From Rhodococcus sp. Leaf278 (GTDB lineage: Bacteria > Actinomycetota > Actinomycetes > Mycobacteriales > Mycobacteriaceae): a stretch of DNA of 64,000 bases. A program made the position numbers and the translations under genes. Positions 61,172 through 64,000 of this stretch are shown here, one piece after another; position 1 is the first letter of the stretch; the number at the start of each line of letters is the position of its first letter. Below the pieces are notes generated by a model. That model made no database searches. It was not told where the DNA came from and saw only the letters and a program-made list of their open reading frames with translations. The stretch covers positions 56,901 to 120,900 of the forward strand of contig NZ_LMRR01000011.1 in NCBI RefSeq assembly GCF_001426085.1, given 5' to 3'.

Positions 61172-61610
61172 GGTAGTTCGCGTCGACCCTGCCGCCGATC
61201 CGGGCCTCGCCGAGCAGATCCTCGCGGTACAGAGGAGTTCTTATGCAGTCGAAGCGAGGCTGATCGGCGACGACCGAATACCTTTGCTGCACGAGTCGGT
61301 GGACGATCTGTGTGCTGCACAGGTCCACTGGCTCGTCGCGCGTGAGGGTGACGAAATCCTCGGTGCCGCAGCGTGGTCCGGGTCCGAGATCGACCGCCTG
61401 GTGGTGGCTCCGCACGCTCACCGCCAGGGCATCGGACGCAGGCTGATCACGGGCATCCTGGATTCGATTGTGGGACAACGTATACAGGTGGCTACCGGGC
61501 GGGACAACGCGCCTGCTCGCCGCATGTACGAATCCCTCGGCTTCGTGCACACAGAAAATCAGCAGGTCCTGCCGGGGTTGTGGCTGGCCCGCTACGAACT
61601 CGCGCGCTGA
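61158..61610 (+). CDS. GNAT family N-acetyltransferase
   Basis: The GTG at 61158 gives a 150-residue protein overlapping the aldo/keto reductase by 14 bp. The acetyl-CoA loop is HRQGIGRRLI (the Q/RxxGxG/A motif) and the C-terminal NAPARRMYESLGFVH is the classic GNAT end. It begins VEVVRVDPAADPGLAEQI, though an ATG at 61137 could add seven residues. The substrate is unknown. Confidence 0.88.
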   Translation: MVAIEVVRVDPAADPGLAEQILAVQRSSYAVEARLIGDDRIPLLHESVDDLCAAQVHWLVAREGDEILGAAAWSGSEIDRLVVAPHAHRQGIGRRLITGILDSIVGQRIQVATGRDNAPARRMYESLGFVHTENQQVLPGLWLARYELAR

Positions 61611-61729
61611 TCGTTATCGGAGTTACGTGGGCGGGCGACGAACCACATCAGCGCGCCGGAGATTGGCATGAGCAAGACGAGGAGACACCACCAGAACGCG
61701 GAACCGCGACGAGCCTGATTGCGGCACAA
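61592..61729 (-). CDS. possible 45-residue membrane peptide or gene remnant
   Basis: A TTG at 61729 opens a short frame ending at 61592, inside the 3' end of the GNAT gene. It has one hydrophobic helix (AFWWCLLVLLMPISGALMWF) followed by a polar tail, resembling the end of small PLDc_N-type membrane proteins. There is no clear ribosome-binding site. It may be a real small protein or the remnant of a longer one. Confidence 0.3.
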   Translation of the reverse strand: MCRNQARRGSAFWWCLLVLLMPISGALMWFVARPRNSDNDQRASS

Positions 61730-61739
61730 TGGGATTGCT

Positions 61740-61935
61740 ACCGTCAACAGTTCCCGCCCCCTTCGCGCTGCGATCGGCACCGACGGGGTGCAGGGCAGCG
61801 GAGTTCGAATCGTGTACGCCCGCAGGGTGGCCCGGTCCTCCGCGCGCCGATGGTCTGTCCCGGGGCAACGGAGAAGGCCCGCCTCCGGTGTGTCGGGGTA
61901 CGGGCCTTGTCGGTTCTGCGGGCTGTGAGCCTGTG
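61740..61935. other. no recognisable gene
   Basis: Between the GNAT gene and the small gene at 61936 the sequence from 61611 on holds only the weak frame listed above and long GC-driven open frames without family signatures. A GTTCGAATC near 61802 resembles a tRNA T-loop, but the flanking stem does not pair. Confidence 0.5.
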
Positions 61936-62100
61936 TCAGGGCTGTTCGGCCGGTGGTGTGGCGGGGCGCCCTTCGGCAGCGTCGCGGATCCACTGGGGTA
62001 CCTCGAGGCCGTCTCGTTCGTACAACGCGACTGATGCCCGTGCTGCGGCCCGCGCTACCTGTGGTCGGGCGGCGGTAATGCGCTTCTCGGTGGTGGTCAT
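61936..62100 (-). CDS. small hypothetical protein (54 residues)
   Basis: The frame starts MTTTEKRITAARPQVARAAA and ends with a Pro-rich tail. AGGAGG lies 6-7 nt before the ATG at 62100, a near-ideal ribosome-binding site, and the ATG overlaps the stop of the upstream gene (ATGA). The sequence is helical and basic, then contains LEVPQWIRDAA. I recognise no family. The two coupled genes look accessory, possibly phage- or plasmid-derived. Confidence 0.65.
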   Translation of the reverse strand: MTTTEKRITAARPQVARAAARASVALYERDGLEVPQWIRDAAEGRPATPPAEQP

Positions 62101-62426
62101 CGGGGGTCCTCCTGCTCGTTCTGCTTGTCAGTGTCCTCGGTTTGTGCCGGTGACGCCAGTGCTCGCCACAACGCCCGAGTCGCGACAGCACGCAGCACGT
62201 CTCGTTCGGTTCTGGTGATAAGCGGCGAGTCGGTCACCGGTGTGTAGATGTCCCAGCCAAGGGCGGCTTCGGCCTCGTTCTCGCTGGTGGTGCGTTCGAG
62301 GCACCAGGTGATCCGCTGCCAGGCTTGAGCGCGTTTGTCGGCCAAGGTGCGTTGGCGGACGGTCAGGGCGACGCCGACGACGGCGAGGACTCCGACGATC
62401 AGGGTGACCCATGCTTGTGCGGGCAT
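62097..62426 (-). CDS. small membrane-anchored hypothetical protein
   Basis: This 109-residue protein has one N-terminal membrane helix (WVTLIVGVLAVVGVALTV) and a cytoplasmic helical part (KRAQAWQRITWCLERTTSE) with an acidic end. AAGGA lies 9 nt before the ATG at 62426; an ATG at 62435 sits too close to it. It is coupled to the following 54-residue gene. No known family. Similar anchor-plus-helix proteins occur in mobile elements. Confidence 0.65.
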   Translation of the reverse strand: MPAQAWVTLIVGVLAVVGVALTVRQRTLADKRAQAWQRITWCLERTTSENEAEAALGWDIYTPVTDSPLITRTERDVLRAVATRALWRALASPAQTEDTDKQNEQEDPR

Positions 62427-62488
62427 CAGGGGCATTCCTTTCAGGTGGTCGGGCGTGCCCGGGTGCCGTCAGGCATCGGGACGAGTGG

Positions 62489-62620
62489 TTACCGGCGTGA
62501 AGTTCCGCGAACAATGTCACCTTCGACGTAGGCGAATCCGTCTCCACGGCCGTCGCGGAGCCGCCGCCATGTACCGACGACAGGCAGGGCTGTGCCGTGG
62601 TGCTGGTGTGGGTCGTCATG
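62489..62620 (-). other. possible fragment of a protein-coding sequence
   Basis: In the frame ending at TAA 62489-62491 the minus strand reads LPVVGTWRRLRDG and FAYVEGDIVRGTSRR, which looks like real protein. No start codon is available except by overlap with the HNH gene. It may be a remnant, or part of a gene disrupted by insertion or deletion. A second frame starting at ATG 62619 overlaps the HNH stop but has poor codon use. Confidence 0.3.
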
Positions 62621-64000
62621 CGGGTTGTCGTGGTTCCTCGTCGCCGATGTCGTCGTGCTGTTCGGGCGGGTACAGCACTTCCTCGGGATGGTGTGCGTGA
62701 TTGATCAGCCCGCGGCGCTTGGGGTCCATTCCCGATGGTGGGTGCCAGAGGGTGCGGCCCGGATAGCGATGTCCTGCTCCGGTTTTGGTGGTCGCCCATT
62801 TTCCTGGTCCGGTACCGACGAGGGCGTGGTGCATGTCGCAGCCGAAGGTGAGGGCGTCGATGTCGGTGGGCCCGCCCTCGACCCAGTCGTCGACGTGATG
62901 GGACTGGCACCAGGTCGCCGGGCGGGTGCAGGAGGGGAAGCTGCAGCCGCGGTCGCGGGCGATGAGCACGATGCGTTGGTCGGCGGAGGCGATGCGTTTG
63001 GATCGGCCGAGGTAGAGGGCTCTGCCGTGGTCGTCGAAGATGGTCAGGTAGTGGCGGGCGTGGGAGGCCATGCGGATCGCGTCGCGGATCGAGACGCGGG
63101 ATCCGGTGCCGGTCATGGCGTAGCCGCAGCCCGATTCGACGTCTTTCAAGCTCATGGTGACGATGGCGGTGACGGGCAGTCCTCGGTGGGTACCGAGGGT
63201 GCCGGAGGCGAGGGTGTGCCGCAGTGCCATTTTCAGGGCGTCGTGGCGGCGTTCGTTCTGGGTGCGTCGATCCCGGGCAGCGGTAGCGTCGCGTGCAGCA
63301 GTGTGGGTGTCGGTATCGGTATCGGAATCGAATCCGTCGGGGTCGTCGTCGGTCTCGGCTGCGTCGGTTGTGTCGCCTGGTTCGGCACTGCCGTCAGCTG
63401 CAGCTGTGCCGTCGGGTGCTGTGCCGCAACCACAGTCGGCACCGTCACTGCAGTGGTCACCGTCACCGCAATCGTCGTCGCCGCAGTCGTTGTCGCCGTC
63501 GTAGTCCGTCTCATCCCACAGACCTTCATCACTGGCGCCGGCATCGCTGCAGTCTGCACCGTGGGTGGTCGGCTCGGGCTTCGGCGCTGTGGCACTGCCG
63601 TTCTCGCCGTATTCGTCGTCGTGGACGACCGATGTCGGGTCGGCAGGATTGTTGACGCCCGGTTTCGCGGCTTTGGAGAACAGGGCCTCGAGGTAGGCGC
63701 GTAGTTCGGAATCGACGCAGAACTTCCCGTCCGACATCCCGTCGGCACCCTGCTCACCGAGGTAGAAGAACGCATCCCGACGCTTCTTCGGCTTTGGCTT
63801 ACCGTTCTCGTTCTCGTCCTCGTCCTCGTCCTCGTCGTAGTCGCCGTCGGGGCTGAGGATCGAATCCAAATGAGCCACCAACGGCGCGAAGTCGTCGGGA
63901 CGTCGGGTGCAGGCGTAGCCCACCAATTGCTGTTCGGCGAGATCACGGGTCTGCGGATCCACACTGGCCGGCAAGTGCTTGAAGAATTCGCGGATCATCT
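62616..64000 (-). CDS. DUF222/HNH endonuclease domain protein (13E12 repeat type), N-terminus outside window
   Basis: The visible 461 or so residues begin within a DUF222 domain (ASVDPQTRDLAEQQLVGYA). A very acidic, Cys-dotted insert of about 150-200 residues follows (for example DCGDDDCGDGDHCSDG), then the rest of DUF222 (SIRDAIRMASHARHYLTIFDD) and the HNH nuclease (CSFPSCTRPATWCQSHHVDD, then CDMHH). Members recur in many copies in actinobacterial genomes and may be mobile (REP13E12-like). The frame remains open at the window edge, so the true start lies beyond 64000. Confidence 0.88.
   Translation of the reverse strand, partial: MIREFFKHLPASVDPQTRDLAEQQLVGYACTRRPDDFAPLVAHLDSILSPDGDYDEDEDEDENENGKPKPKKRRDAFFYLGEQGADGMSDGKFCVDSELRAYLEALFSKAAKPGVNNPADPTSVVHDDEYGENGSATAPKPEPTTHGADCSDAGASDEGLWDETDYDGDNDCGDDDCGDGDHCSDGADCGCGTAPDGTAAADGSAEPGDTTDAAETDDDPDGFDSDTDTDTHTAARDATAARDRRTQNERRHDALKMALRHTLASGTLGTHRGLPVTAIVTMSLKDVESGCGYAMTGTGSRVSIRDAIRMASHARHYLTIFDDHGRALYLGRSKRIASADQRIVLIARDRGCSFPSCTRPATWCQSHHVDDWVEGGPTDIDALTFGCDMHHALVGTGPGKWATTKTGAGHRYPGRTLWHPPSGMDPKRRGLINHAHHPEEVLYPPEQHDDIGDEEPRQPA

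Noticed and set aside
61795..61815. GTTCGAATC resembling a tRNA T-loop, possible tRNA remnant or att site
   Set aside because: The flanking bases do not form a 5-bp T-stem and no acceptor or anticodon arm can be drawn on either strand.

Overview
The window is high-GC actinobacterial chromosome, most likely Rhodococcus or a close relative in the Mycobacteriales. GTG and TTG starts are frequent. The stretch from about 2.0 to 23.2 kb follows the order I remember from Mycobacterium tuberculosis: serS (Rv3834c), Rv3835, Rv3836, Rv3837c, pheA (Rv3838c), Rv3839, Rv3840, bfrB (Rv3841), glpQ1 (Rv3842c), Rv3843c and sodA (Rv3846). Extra genes are interleaved. No rRNA, tRNA, complete IS element or CRISPR array is visible.

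Region by region. 0-5.1 kb: a partial GNAT gene, a PlsC acyltransferase, a lipoprotein, serS with an ankyrin gene, a septum-formation protein and a small zinc-protease-like protein. 5.2-7.1 kb: cbtB-cbtA (putative cobalt uptake) behind a cobalamin riboswitch, next to a degenerate histidine phosphatase. 7.2-9.6 kb: a PE-like / PPE-like / EspG triad of type VII secretion. 9.6-23.2 kb: phosphatase-pheA, a DUF2470 gene with an IdeR-like box, a CPBP protease, an LCP cell-wall ligase, two ferritins, glpQ with neighbours, a DnaA-box cluster, an F420 oxidoreductase, an acyltransferase and sodA. 23.4-32.8 kb: a TMEM165/GDT1 transporter behind a yybP-ykoY (manganese) riboswitch, a membrane kinase-like pair without a response regulator, a sugar ABC importer without its ATPase, an SDR and a RecB-like nuclease. 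32.8-36.3 kb: a copper module (membrane protein, YcnI, CopC, CopD). 36.3-38.3 kb: a compact restriction-modification pair (C5 methyltransferase and GIY-YIG nuclease). 38.4-47.3 kb: LysR with a TDT transporter, a ferric-iron ABC importer, and MarR with an MFS efflux pump. 47.4-56.9 kb: a beta-propeller lipoprotein, a semialdehyde dehydrogenase, a secreted lipase, a TipA-like MerR, a WhiB, an amidohydrolase, RraA, and a TetR/hydrolase pair with twin operators. 56.9-61.6 kb: a second, truncated threonyl-tRNA synthetase behind what looks like a Thr-codon attenuator, a decayed serine hydrolase, a class IV aminotransferase, an aldo-keto reductase and a GNAT. 61.6-64 kb: a more accessory tail of small unknown genes and a DUF222/HNH (13E12-type) gene that leaves the window.

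A theme is metal homeostasis: cobalt/B12, iron (IdeR-like boxes, two ferritins, ferric ABC importer), manganese (riboswitch plus a SodA that looks Mn-type) and copper. The most unusual item is the editing-domain-less ThrRS paralogue. Upstream lie a promoter-like pair of hexamers, an 18-codon reading frame with three consecutive Thr codons that may be translated leaderless, a GC-rich hairpin, and a second hairpin touching the ribosome-binding site.
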